NCBI RefSeq assembly: GCF_000621505.1
Contig: NZ_JHYD01000010.1
Coordinates: 1 to 64,000, forward strand
Direction of reading: 5' to 3'
From: Ruminiclostridium cellobioparum DSM 1351 = ATCC 15832
GTDB lineage: Bacteria > Bacillota > Clostridia > Acetivibrionales > DSM-1351
Length of the DNA stretch: 64,000 nucleotides
The position numbers were made by a program, and so were the translations under genes. Below, one piece after another: positions 55,479 through 62,629 of this stretch. The notes under the pieces are model-generated. The model ran no database searches, was not told where the DNA came from, and saw only the letters and a program-made list of their open reading frames with translations. How positions within the stretch are numbered: position 1 is the first letter of the stretch; every line of letters starts with the position of its first letter.

Positions 55479-55997
55479 CTAAATGTACCGCTTAACCTTT
55501 TTCATGTAGTTTATATACTCCGTCCCGAATTTGTTGATGCACCATCTTTCTTCGGAAAGAATAATCCAGTGTGCAGATATTTGAAAAACAAGCAGAGATA
55601 TAAGCAGCAGCATAGAACGCGTTAACAATACACAGCTTGAAAAATATATGAAATATCCTATATACATAGGGTTCCGGGAAATCTTATATATTCCGTTTAT
55701 ATTTATTCCGCTTTGTTCAGGTTTCGCAAAATTAACAGTGGCAATTATAAGAACACTTACGCCTAAGACGTGGATAAATAAGGCGATTAAAAGCAACGGA
55801 GGTTTGGTCTGAATTTTCAAGAAAACCGAATATAAGATCATAAAAGCGTTTGAAAGCTGATAAAAAAGGTAGGCGACCTTTTCTTTACCCTCTAATGGGG
55901 CAAAGAAAGCGGCACGGCTTAAAGAATCTTTATTTAACATTTTCAGCAAGCCGAACCTTATGAGAAAGAGAGGTATTATCAATAGAAATGCATTCAT
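55479..55997 (-). CDS. ICMT/PEMT-like membrane methyltransferase
   Basis: 172 residues, about five transmembrane helices. C-terminal SAM-binding signature GIYKISRNPMYIGYFIYF and AHWIILSEERWCINKFGTEY of the isoprenylcysteine carboxyl methyltransferase/phospholipid methyltransferase group. Substrate unknown. Confidence 0.85.
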   Translation of the reverse strand: MNAFLLIIPLFLIRFGLLKMLNKDSLSRAAFFAPLEGKEKVAYLFYQLSNAFMILYSVFLKIQTKPPLLLIALFIHVLGVSVLIIATVNFAKPEQSGININGIYKISRNPMYIGYFIYFSSCVLLTRSMLLLISLLVFQISAHWIILSEERWCINKFGTEYINYMKKVKRYI

Positions 55998-56208
55998 TTT
56001 TTTAAGCTCCCCTCTCTTTATCTACTCTAATAATAACAAAAAGAATTGCATTTCATATGGTAAAATATTCAATGACAGAACCTGCCAATATCATAAAAAT
56101 AAAACAATAAGTTAAAAAGCCCAAAGACTAAAAGGTGTTGTAAACAAAGAAAAACAAGAGAATCCCAAGGCCCTTCAAAACCCTTAAAACCCTCTTGTTT
56201 AGCTTGTT

Positions 56209-56222
56209 TGGTGCGGATGAAG
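56209..56222 (-). other. Putative prophage attachment site (tRNA 3' end remnant)
   Basis: TGGTGCGGATGAAG read on the minus strand is CTTCATCCGCACCA: a CCA end, discriminator A and a 7-base acceptor strand that fits the GCGGATG start of bacterial tRNA-Leu. No tRNA body adjoins it. A truncated tRNA end with phage genes on its right is what integration at a minus-strand tRNA 3' end leaves at the distal junction. The intact tRNA would then be at the other prophage end, outside the window. Confidence 0.5.
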
Positions 56223-56300
56223 CAGCACAAGTAGTATCTAAACTAATTATCGATATTTGACCTTCATGAAAAAAAATAAGCTCCCCTACACTAAGATAAG

Positions 56301-56330
56301 TTGTATTATATTTTTAATCAATGCTATAAT
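56301..56330 (+). promoter_or_regulatory. Promoter of the plus-strand prophage gene
   Basis: TTGTAT, 18 bases, TATAAT, 24 bases before the start codon. Confidence 0.65.
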
Positions 56331-56354
56331 TTATTTTAAAGGGAGGTATAACAT

Positions 56355-56753
56355 ATGTCAAAGAAAAATAGGACAAATATTGAAATAAATAATGACAGGT
56401 TGATAATATGGCAATACATTACCGGGCCTTTATTTTACGTAGTTGGAGGAATAGTAATAATGGGTATAGTTATCGGAGGTATTAATTTCATATGGAGATC
56501 TGCTGATAATGATACTCAGGACGAAAAAGAGAAATCCAAAATTACTGAATTCCGGCAAGAACAAGTAGACAGATATATAGATCATAACGAAGATTATTTT
56601 GGTACAATCGAAAAAAGCTACTGGGACGGTAGTACATACCACCTTAAAAGCGATAAGGGTGATTTTGCCATAAACTTTGTTAATAACGAGATATTTAATA
56701 TTGAAATGACCAACAAAGCTAACCAAACGGTTGAAGTATATCGTAAAAAATAA
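56355..56753 (+). CDS. Single-pass membrane protein at the prophage edge
   Basis: 132 residues. One transmembrane helix (about 22-47, GPLFYVVGGIVIMGIVIGGI), then an acidic helix (about 55-80) and a small beta-rich domain (YWDGSTYHLKSDKGDFAINF). GGGAGG eight bases before the ATG. Own promoter and terminator, opposite to all phage genes around it: the usual form of a lysogenic-conversion (moron) gene. No family recognised; superinfection exclusion is only a guess. Confidence 0.7.
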   Translation: MSKKNRTNIEINNDRLIIWQYITGPLFYVVGGIVIMGIVIGGINFIWRSADNDTQDEKEKSKITEFRQEQVDRYIDHNEDYFGTIEKSYWDGSTYHLKSDKGDFAINFVNNEIFNIEMTNKANQTVEVYRKK

Positions 56754-56783
56754 GCCCTCCCGGTTAAAGGAGGGCTTATTTTT
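56751..56783. terminator. Terminator between convergent genes
   Basis: TAAGCCCTCC / GGAGGGCTTA stem, 8-base loop, then TTTTTA on the plus strand; A/T run on the other side. Confidence 0.9.
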
Positions 56784-56784
56784 A

Positions 56785-56967
56785 TTACTGATCCGTAGAC
56801 CTTTTTGTAAAAAAGTACGTAACAATCATGGTCGTACAGTTAGAGAACAGTAAAAATACTTTTTCATCCATCTGCCGGCCGCTTAGTACTATCCCCACAA
56901 GTGTAAACACCAGGATAAGCGTAACAATACTTTTCACATCAATAAGTTTTGCTATTTTCTCTTTCAT
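56785..56967 (-). CDS. Holin-like small membrane protein
   Basis: 60 residues, two hydrophobic helices (IVTLILVFTLVGIVLSG and LLFSNCTTMIVTYFFT) and charged ends. Directly after the endolysin gene (4 bases) with GGAGG upstream. Size and place fit a holin, which would let the endolysin cross the membrane. Confidence 0.75.
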   Translation of the reverse strand: MKEKIAKLIDVKSIVTLILVFTLVGIVLSGRQMDEKVFLLFSNCTTMIVTYFFTKRSTDQ

Positions 56968-56971
56968 TTCG

Positions 56972-57604
56972 CTACCTCCACGCTTTATAAATATTTTTAA
57001 AAACTATGTCGAGATATTTAATCTCTTTAGCTTTTAGGTACCAGTGATTAAAGTCAATCCCCGCCTTGGGGCAGATATATTCTAAGGCTTCTTTCAATTC
57101 GTCTACTACTTCATACTCTATGTAAGGACATTTAATCCAATGTGTCCAGGCGGTAGCTCCGACACCGGTAAGAGGTGTCTGTACCACTCCGTATTTAGTT
57201 CCTTTGCTTTCAATGACCAGACCATTCCCGATATAAACACCTATGTGCTGATCTTTTCTCACACACATGCCAGGTGTCTCAGGTATAGTGTTTATCATCC
57301 CTTTTTCTTTTGCGGCTTCATACATGCCATTTGCCGATTTGTCGGTTTTACTGTTGTATACCGGCCCGGTAGGAGTCCACCACAGATAAGACTTTATTAA
57401 ACCCACGCAGTCTGCTGACCGTTTACCGAGCCAATTTGACCTAATAAAAGATTCATATTGCCTTACATTATCAGGATACTGTTTTAATTTTGACTGTAGC
57501 ATGGGTTCTGTTAATACTGTCCCAAAAGTCCCGTATACATACCCCCATTTTTCGTTTAAAGCTTTTTTACAGTGTTCTACCAAACCCAAATTTGTTAAGC
57601 TCAT
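56972..57604 (-). CDS. Phage endolysin, NlpC/P60 family
   Basis: 210 residues. Catalytic Cys in RSADCVGLIKSY, His in KDQHIGVYIGNG; a downstream residue in the IESKG strand is the third site. Preceded by GGAGGG. Cuts peptide bridges in murein at lysis. The C-terminal part (about 165-210, with GIDFNHWYLKAKEI) may bind the wall. No signal peptide, so it depends on the holin. Confidence 0.9.
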   Translation of the reverse strand: MSLTNLGLVEHCKKALNEKWGYVYGTFGTVLTEPMLQSKLKQYPDNVRQYESFIRSNWLGKRSADCVGLIKSYLWWTPTGPVYNSKTDKSANGMYEAAKEKGMINTIPETPGMCVRKDQHIGVYIGNGLVIESKGTKYGVVQTPLTGVGATAWTHWIKCPYIEYEVVDELKEALEYICPKAGIDFNHWYLKAKEIKYLDIVFKNIYKAWR

Positions 57605-57617
57605 CTTACAATCCCTC

Positions 57618-57914
57618 CTAAATTAGCCTTGATAACAAGTAACCTACAAGTCCACTTGTAATAGCTGTTATTATCACCGTTATTACCGTCTCATACCGCT
57701 TTACAGGTCTGTCCTTAAGCTCCTGGACATCTTTTTTCACACCAGACATTTCATGCGTGAGCAACTTCATATTGCCATTTAAATCCACGAGAATCTGAGT
57801 CTGAGTTTTTTCAATTTCTTCTATTTTTTTATCGTGTCCATCAATCCGGTGCGTGTTGCTAATCGCTCTTTGGGTCACTTCTGTTATCGCCTTTATTTGC
57901 ATGCAAGGCTCCAT
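57618..57914 (-). CDS. XhlA-like phage lysis protein
   Basis: 98 residues: coiled coil (IDGHDKKIEEIEKTQTQILV) followed by one C-terminal transmembrane helix (VITVIITAITSGLVGYLL). The layout matches haemolysin XhlA family proteins, which sit with the holin/endolysin pair and associate with the membrane. Confidence 0.85.
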   Translation of the reverse strand: MEPCMQIKAITEVTQRAISNTHRIDGHDKKIEEIEKTQTQILVDLNGNMKLLTHEMSGVKKDVQELKDRPVKRYETVITVIITAITSGLVGYLLSRLI

Positions 57915-57991
57915 TCTATCCCTTCTCTCTTATTTTCGGTAATCAAAAAAAGAGAACCTTTTACAGTCCTCTTCTGTCTGTATAATCATTT

Positions 57992-58492
57992 CTATTTTTC
58001 AAGTTCTGGCCATTTTCCCAATTCCCAATCGGCATCCCTCTGGGGAAGCCACTGTATTCCTTTCAATATCTCGTTATCATTAAAATTTGACCAGTTAAAA
58101 AATTCCAGCGTAACATCCTGATTAAAAATATTTGTAAATGAAGCTACATAGCAACCTTGCCACTTTTCCTCAGGATATAATTTTGTAACTTCTTTGTAGA
58201 TTTCATGAGCGAATTGTTTTACCTGATCTGTAGCTACCTGTTTTTCTTTTAGCGTATAATATCCGAATTGGATATCGTTGAATAGCTCGTAATCAAGATA
58301 TAACTGTACTTCGTTTATATCCCCTATTCTGTTGATTTTGTAATTAATTTCGGCGTAACCCGTATTTGTTACCAGTACACCGTAATCCTGCTGTAATACA
58401 TCATATATGTAGTCACGATCAACTTCTGCACTAATCGGCAGACCTGAACAAATAGTAAATAATATAACCATGCTTAAAATTATTTTTTTCAT
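57992..58492 (-). CDS. Secreted protein of unknown function in the prophage
   Basis: 166 residues with a Sec signal peptide (MKKIILSMVILFTICSGLPI, cleavage after SAE or nearby). The body is alpha/beta with VDRDYIYDVLQQDYGVLVTN and AHEIYKEVTKLYPEEKWQG. A secreted protein encoded within the lysis/tail region is a candidate conversion gene. No family recognised. Confidence 0.7.
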   Translation of the reverse strand: MKKIILSMVILFTICSGLPISAEVDRDYIYDVLQQDYGVLVTNTGYAEINYKINRIGDINEVQLYLDYELFNDIQFGYYTLKEKQVATDQVKQFAHEIYKEVTKLYPEEKWQGCYVASFTNIFNQDVTLEFFNWSNFNDNEILKGIQWLPQRDADWELGKWPELEK

Positions 58493-58598
58493 TCCTTCTT
58501 ACCTCCATATGTTTTATTGTGTAATCAAAAAGGACTACTCATTTCTGAGTAATCCTTAAAACCAAATAGATTATTTATTCTTGCTCCCCCAATTAAGC

Positions 58599-58859
58599 CT
58601 AGGGTATATCTGATATGTATTCCTTTTCAACAAAACCATTTTGCTTATAATAAGTCACTATACATTTTCGGTATCGACCGTCTACTTTATCCGTAAACTT
58701 TATCTGCATAAATATTGTTCCGTCGCCTCTTCTATATGTAGTCAATGTTGGAATCCCATTTTCATCTAAATTGCTTAAAATGGGATTCCAATTTTTTAGA
58801 TTGCCTTTGTGTATTACATCATACCCATTAAATGTAAGTTCTCTCCCAAAAATCTTCAT
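58599..58859 (-). CDS. Phage tail-associated hypothetical protein
   Basis: 86 residues. Begins MKIFGRELTFNGYDVIHKGN, similar to short tail-end proteins in clostridial siphophages; the IHKGN segment also occurs in tail-fibre N-termini. Lies 10 bases after the BppU-like gene. Confidence 0.65.
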   Translation of the reverse strand: MKIFGRELTFNGYDVIHKGNLKNWNPILSNLDENGIPTLTTYRRGDGTIFMQIKFTDKVDGRYRKCIVTYYKQNGFVEKEYISDIP

Positions 58860-58869
58860 TTTCTACCAC

Positions 58870-59469
58870 CTACCCGATAATTATAATTTTATACTGGTTT
58901 GTAGCCGGTGCCTGGGCAAAGGTTACTAAAACAGTATTAGGATCTATAATTGTCATATCTGCATAAACAATTTCGTAGGGTTCTTGATTCGTACGGATGC
59001 TAACGATAACATCTAAAGTGTTACGGTTGTGAGTAACATAGAACTGAGTTTCTAACCCATCACCTATCACTTGCGAAATTACCGGATATTCCGTTTCACT
59101 TTCAATCAAACCGCCATTATTCATAGATTTTACTACTTTAAAGTTAAAACTTTTTGTTGTGATTCTCTCTGGACCATCGTAAATTTCCATATAGGCAACT
59201 ACGGTTCCAGCTTTTTCGATTTCTGTTGTTCCTAAATTGTAAATCAATCTTTCGTTATCTACCTTTGGTGTTTTTTTCACCTTGACTCCGTCAGGACGCT
59301 CTAAAATTATTCTGTATACATATTGGTTTAGGCTAAAAGTTTTTCCTGAGTTTGATATTTTAAAAATTATTTTATTCAAAGTATCGCCCTGGATAAACTC
59401 CATCGGCTCATATCGGGATTCAACTTTAATGTCTAAATCAATTTGATAAATCTTTTCTATTAAGCTCAT
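58870..59469 (-). CDS. BppU-like baseplate upper protein
   Basis: 199 residues. N-terminal domain (IDLDIKVESRYEPMEFIQGD, then VYRIILERPDGVKV, KAGTVVAYMEIYDG, TKSFNFKVVKS) of the BppU type of Lactococcus phages. C-terminal part carries a second beta domain (TQFYVTHNRNTLDVIVSIR) probably for fibre attachment. Shorter than full BppU. Confidence 0.8.
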   Translation of the reverse strand: MSLIEKIYQIDLDIKVESRYEPMEFIQGDTLNKIIFKISNSGKTFSLNQYVYRIILERPDGVKVKKTPKVDNERLIYNLGTTEIEKAGTVVAYMEIYDGPERITTKSFNFKVVKSMNNGGLIESETEYPVISQVIGDGLETQFYVTHNRNTLDVIVSIRTNQEPYEIVYADMTIIDPNTVLVTFAQAPATNQYKIIIIG

Positions 59470-59478
59470 AGTCCCTCC

Positions 59479-59730
59479 TTAATACTTTATCTTCCCCAAA
59501 ATTACGTAAGTGCCGCTTACTGCTGCAACAAGAACTCTATCATTGATTGCAGGAGTATATGAAGCTAATATTGGATATTTTTTTGCACTGGAAGTAATCT
59601 CCCCATCAAATTTAATCTGAGGAAAACCGCTTGCAAATAACGCTGTGACTATTGCAAGTTTAAAAACCCTGTATCCTTTATCATTATTAATACTACTTAA
59701 AAATTCACCTGCGTTTGGTATTTCACTCAT
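59479..59730 (-). CDS. Phage tail-region hypothetical protein
   Basis: 83 residues ending VSGTYVILGKIKY, with PQIKFDGEITSSAKKYPILA before it: the beta-barrel style of tail/baseplate proteins. Overlaps the next tail gene by 4 bases. Confidence 0.7.
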   Translation of the reverse strand: MSEIPNAGEFLSSINNDKGYRVFKLAIVTALFASGFPQIKFDGEITSSAKKYPILASYTPAINDRVLVAAVSGTYVILGKIKY

Positions 59731-60845
59731 ATATTTATAACCCTCCTAACATTATGCTTCATTTTTCCTCCAGCTTGTAACTCTATCTCCCAAGAGGTCT
59801 CAGTAAACTTGGATGATATCTCAAGATTCTTATTTTCAACAAAAAGCGTATCCATATAGCTATGATGAGGCATTAATGCAGTTTGAAACTGCACTTTCTC
59901 ATATATCTGGCTGGCATTGTAAGCTATTCTTTTTGTGTACGCATCTAATGTAGCCTGATCCAGGATATCATCCACCTGTCTAAAATCAACAATGGTTCTG
60001 CCCCTGTTAACCGTGGAGGTTTTGGACGTAAGCAGATCATTGGTATATATACTTGTCAGCGGTGTCTTTTCGGGGTTGGAAGCTGTTATAATCCACTTGT
60101 TTGGGACATTAAATATGTCAAGTTCGTTTATTGCCCCATCGTATATGATACTTAAATCGTCTGTCTTATATGAATATTCTGTTTCACGGTCACTCGGTAG
60201 AATATATGACTTGCTGGTAAAATAACCGTAAGTATCCACCCATATAGATGTATAATTAATTTCTGATAATAATTGGTTTACGACTTCCAGTCTAGATGTA
60301 CCGATTTCAAATTCTTTGTCAGTTGAGATTAAACCACTATGATCTGTTATATTTACTTTTCTTATGCCAGCGTTGTTTAAGATAGTAGTTATCGCATCAA
60401 CATATTTGGTTCCTGCCGGAATACGATACCTGTTGTCAAATTTATCCTCTTCCAAGATCACGCTTGCATCATATGCTTCCACTTCTCTCCATACACCGAA
60501 GTTATCTCTTCGCGTTGGAGACGATAATAAAAACATGCCTAATGGCCACTCAATGAATTTTCCATCAGGCATGTTTAATAAAAAAACTGGTTGGACTCTA
60601 TCGTTCAACCAGTCAACATCTTGTAGTTCCGTTTCTTTGAAAGTAAAAGTACCTGTGCGTTTTATATCTGCCAAACTATTAAAATTCATTGAGTTACCTG
60701 AATCTGTTGCTAACAATTCACCGATTTTAACTTCATTTTTATTTCTTAGGTCATAACGGAATTTTACTTCACGAACCCCGCCTTTAGCATGAAGCTGATT
60801 TATTACATCTGTTGTACTATATCCTCCTATAGCCAAATTAAGCAT
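59727..60845 (-). CDS. Phage tail protein (DUF5048-type)
   Basis: 372 residues. Opening region NQLHAKGGVREVKFRYDLRN, then WLNDRVQPVFLLNMPDGKFI and GMFLLSSPTRRDN, later VNQLLSEINYTSIWVDTYGY. These are seen in tail-hub-like proteins of Gram-positive phages. Lies between the DNRLRE/FN3 protein and the small baseplate genes, where the tail-associated hub is expected. Confidence 0.8.
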   Translation of the reverse strand: MLNLAIGGYSTTDVINQLHAKGGVREVKFRYDLRNKNEVKIGELLATDSGNSMNFNSLADIKRTGTFTFKETELQDVDWLNDRVQPVFLLNMPDGKFIEWPLGMFLLSSPTRRDNFGVWREVEAYDASVILEEDKFDNRYRIPAGTKYVDAITTILNNAGIRKVNITDHSGLISTDKEFEIGTSRLEVVNQLLSEINYTSIWVDTYGYFTSKSYILPSDRETEYSYKTDDLSIIYDGAINELDIFNVPNKWIITASNPEKTPLTSIYTNDLLTSKTSTVNRGRTIVDFRQVDDILDQATLDAYTKRIAYNASQIYEKVQFQTALMPHHSYMDTLFVENKNLEISSKFTETSWEIELQAGGKMKHNVRRVINI

Positions 60846-60850
60846 ATCAT

Positions 60851-62626
60851 TTACACCTCCAAGTAGTCGCTATAATCGGTCTGATTTATAGAAAAATTAA
60901 CCGTATATCCGGCGAAATGGTCTGTTACATTTATTCCTGATATATTTCCATAAAACTTGCGCCTTCCGTCTCTGTACAACACTATTTCCTTCAGGTACAG
61001 AATATCAAGTAATTGCTGATATTCCGCATCACTCTTTATAAAGAATGACAGTGTTATTCCACAGCCTAAATGTTCCGAGTATTCTACGACTGGATACTTT
61101 CGTCCAGAAAAATAGTTTGTTGTGTTTGGTGTACTGATAGCAATATTCTTAACTGGCCTTTCATTTAGATTGTATTTAACTTCAAATATGTTACTTAGGT
61201 TAGATACCGGAGATATTATTGATTTATTAAAGGCCATTGAAACAATGCTCTTTATTTCGCCGTCCAGATAAGTTCCTGTTTTGCTAACAGCTCTCACAAG
61301 ATATTTATACTCTTTATTGCTTTCAATAGTATAATCCTTAATTACATTTGCAGTTGATTTAGCAACGCATTTAAAGTCGCTTGAATTGATATCTGCTCTG
61401 AATAATAATAAATAACTATTGTCTGCTAAATTACTTGTTACATCAATACTGTATTTATTTTGCTTTAACGTGATGGGGGGTTTCACTGGTTTTGGTGTTT
61501 CTATGGTAAATTGAGCGCTTGCCCAACTTGAATATAAATCATATTCATTTTTTACTCTAACCTTTACAACATAAGTCCCATCTTCTAAAAAGGTTGTTAT
61601 TGTATGTGATTTAATTGATATGCTGGGTATATCTCCAGTATCATAAACAACGGTACTACTTTTTATTATTTGGACTTGAAATACCTGCTGAGAACTAGAT
61701 GTCCACACTATTGTCGGTTTTGGAGTATTTGTATTTGTAATCTCTGTTATTACAGGAGCTGCCGGAGCACCAATTGAGTAGAAAATATTAACATTACTTT
61801 CGGGACTGGCTTCATTTAGGTTATTGTATGTAATTACTTTCCAATATATATTTCCTGTAGGCAATGTGTTGGCTGGCATGTCATAATAGTTATTTCCTGT
61901 TGTTTGACTTACAGTTGTCCATGTTGTACTATTTGTACTCCACTTGAGGTCAAATTTATATTGACTTCCACCAGTTGAATTATTATACACCCATTTAAAT
62001 TGGATTACTCCTGAATTTTGAACATATAAACCAATTGGGTCTATTGCGGTTGGTTTTTCTGGAATGGTATCTGTATATGTCACTCTTATCATAGGAGGAT
62101 TTGCGCTATTTCTTGCTCCAATTTGCCATACAGGGCCTATATCATAAGTAGTTTGGCCCTTACCCTCCCATGCTATAGCAATTCCTTTATTTCTTACATC
62201 TGTATTATTGATAAAACCCATAAAGTCTATATTTAAATATGTAGATGCAAGAGTTTCCACATCAATTCTTGTACCATCATGATGTGTCCACCATAGTTCA
62301 GGATTCATATAGGTATCACTTTCTGTAGGTGTATACCATAAAGGCTTTATTAAAAATGGATAATTATAACTATCTTTTATATTATAGTTTTCAACATGAT
62401 TTATAGAATATAATCTTAAATATGCAGATAAAATTGATTTCCCAGCTGGCAGGGATGAAAAATTAAATTTCATTATTGTGATATATCTGTTGTTATCATC
62501 ATTACCTCTAAAACCTTCAAACCCTCCCAAAAGTAAGGTAGTTGCTGAACCAAAACTAGTTGTAGAATTTTGTCTATCAATATAATTATCTACTATACAA
62601 GGTAAATCTACTATATATGTTCCCAT
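60851..62626 (-). CDS. Tail protein with DNRLRE and fibronectin III-like domains
   Basis: 591 residues. N-terminal DNRLRE domain (about 1-190: CIVDNYIDRQNSTTSFGSAT, later IMKFNFSSLPAGKSI, YLRLYSIN); FN3-like domains about 195-290, 290-380 and 385-465; C-terminal domain about 470-591 (SGRKYPVVEYSEHLGCGITL) like distal tail/hub proteins. Starts 3 bases after the tape-measure stop. The extracellular-adhesin type N-terminus suggests receptor or polysaccharide contact. Confidence 0.8.
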   Translation of the reverse strand: MGTYIVDLPCIVDNYIDRQNSTTSFGSATTLLLGGFEGFRGNDDNNRYITIMKFNFSSLPAGKSILSAYLRLYSINHVENYNIKDSYNYPFLIKPLWYTPTESDTYMNPELWWTHHDGTRIDVETLASTYLNIDFMGFINNTDVRNKGIAIAWEGKGQTTYDIGPVWQIGARNSANPPMIRVTYTDTIPEKPTAIDPIGLYVQNSGVIQFKWVYNNSTGGSQYKFDLKWSTNSTTWTTVSQTTGNNYYDMPANTLPTGNIYWKVITYNNLNEASPESNVNIFYSIGAPAAPVITEITNTNTPKPTIVWTSSSQQVFQVQIIKSSTVVYDTGDIPSISIKSHTITTFLEDGTYVVKVRVKNEYDLYSSWASAQFTIETPKPVKPPITLKQNKYSIDVTSNLADNSYLLLFRADINSSDFKCVAKSTANVIKDYTIESNKEYKYLVRAVSKTGTYLDGEIKSIVSMAFNKSIISPVSNLSNIFEVKYNLNERPVKNIAISTPNTTNYFSGRKYPVVEYSEHLGCGITLSFFIKSDAEYQQLLDILYLKEIVLYRDGRRKFYGNISGINVTDHFAGYTVNFSINQTDYSDYLEV

Positions 62627-62629
62627 TAT

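Larger units (their letters stand above)
55998..56354. other. Intergenic containing the putative prophage boundary
   Basis: No gene seen. Holds an 8-bp inverted repeat AACAAGAG/CTCTTGTT around 56153-56200, the tRNA-3'-end-like 14-mer (56209-56222) and the promoter of the plus-strand gene (56301-56330). Confidence 0.55.

Noticed and set aside
55998-56240. A complete tRNA gene at the prophage boundary
   Set aside because: Only the acceptor 3' strand and CCA are present; no D, anticodon or T arm can be folded next to it.
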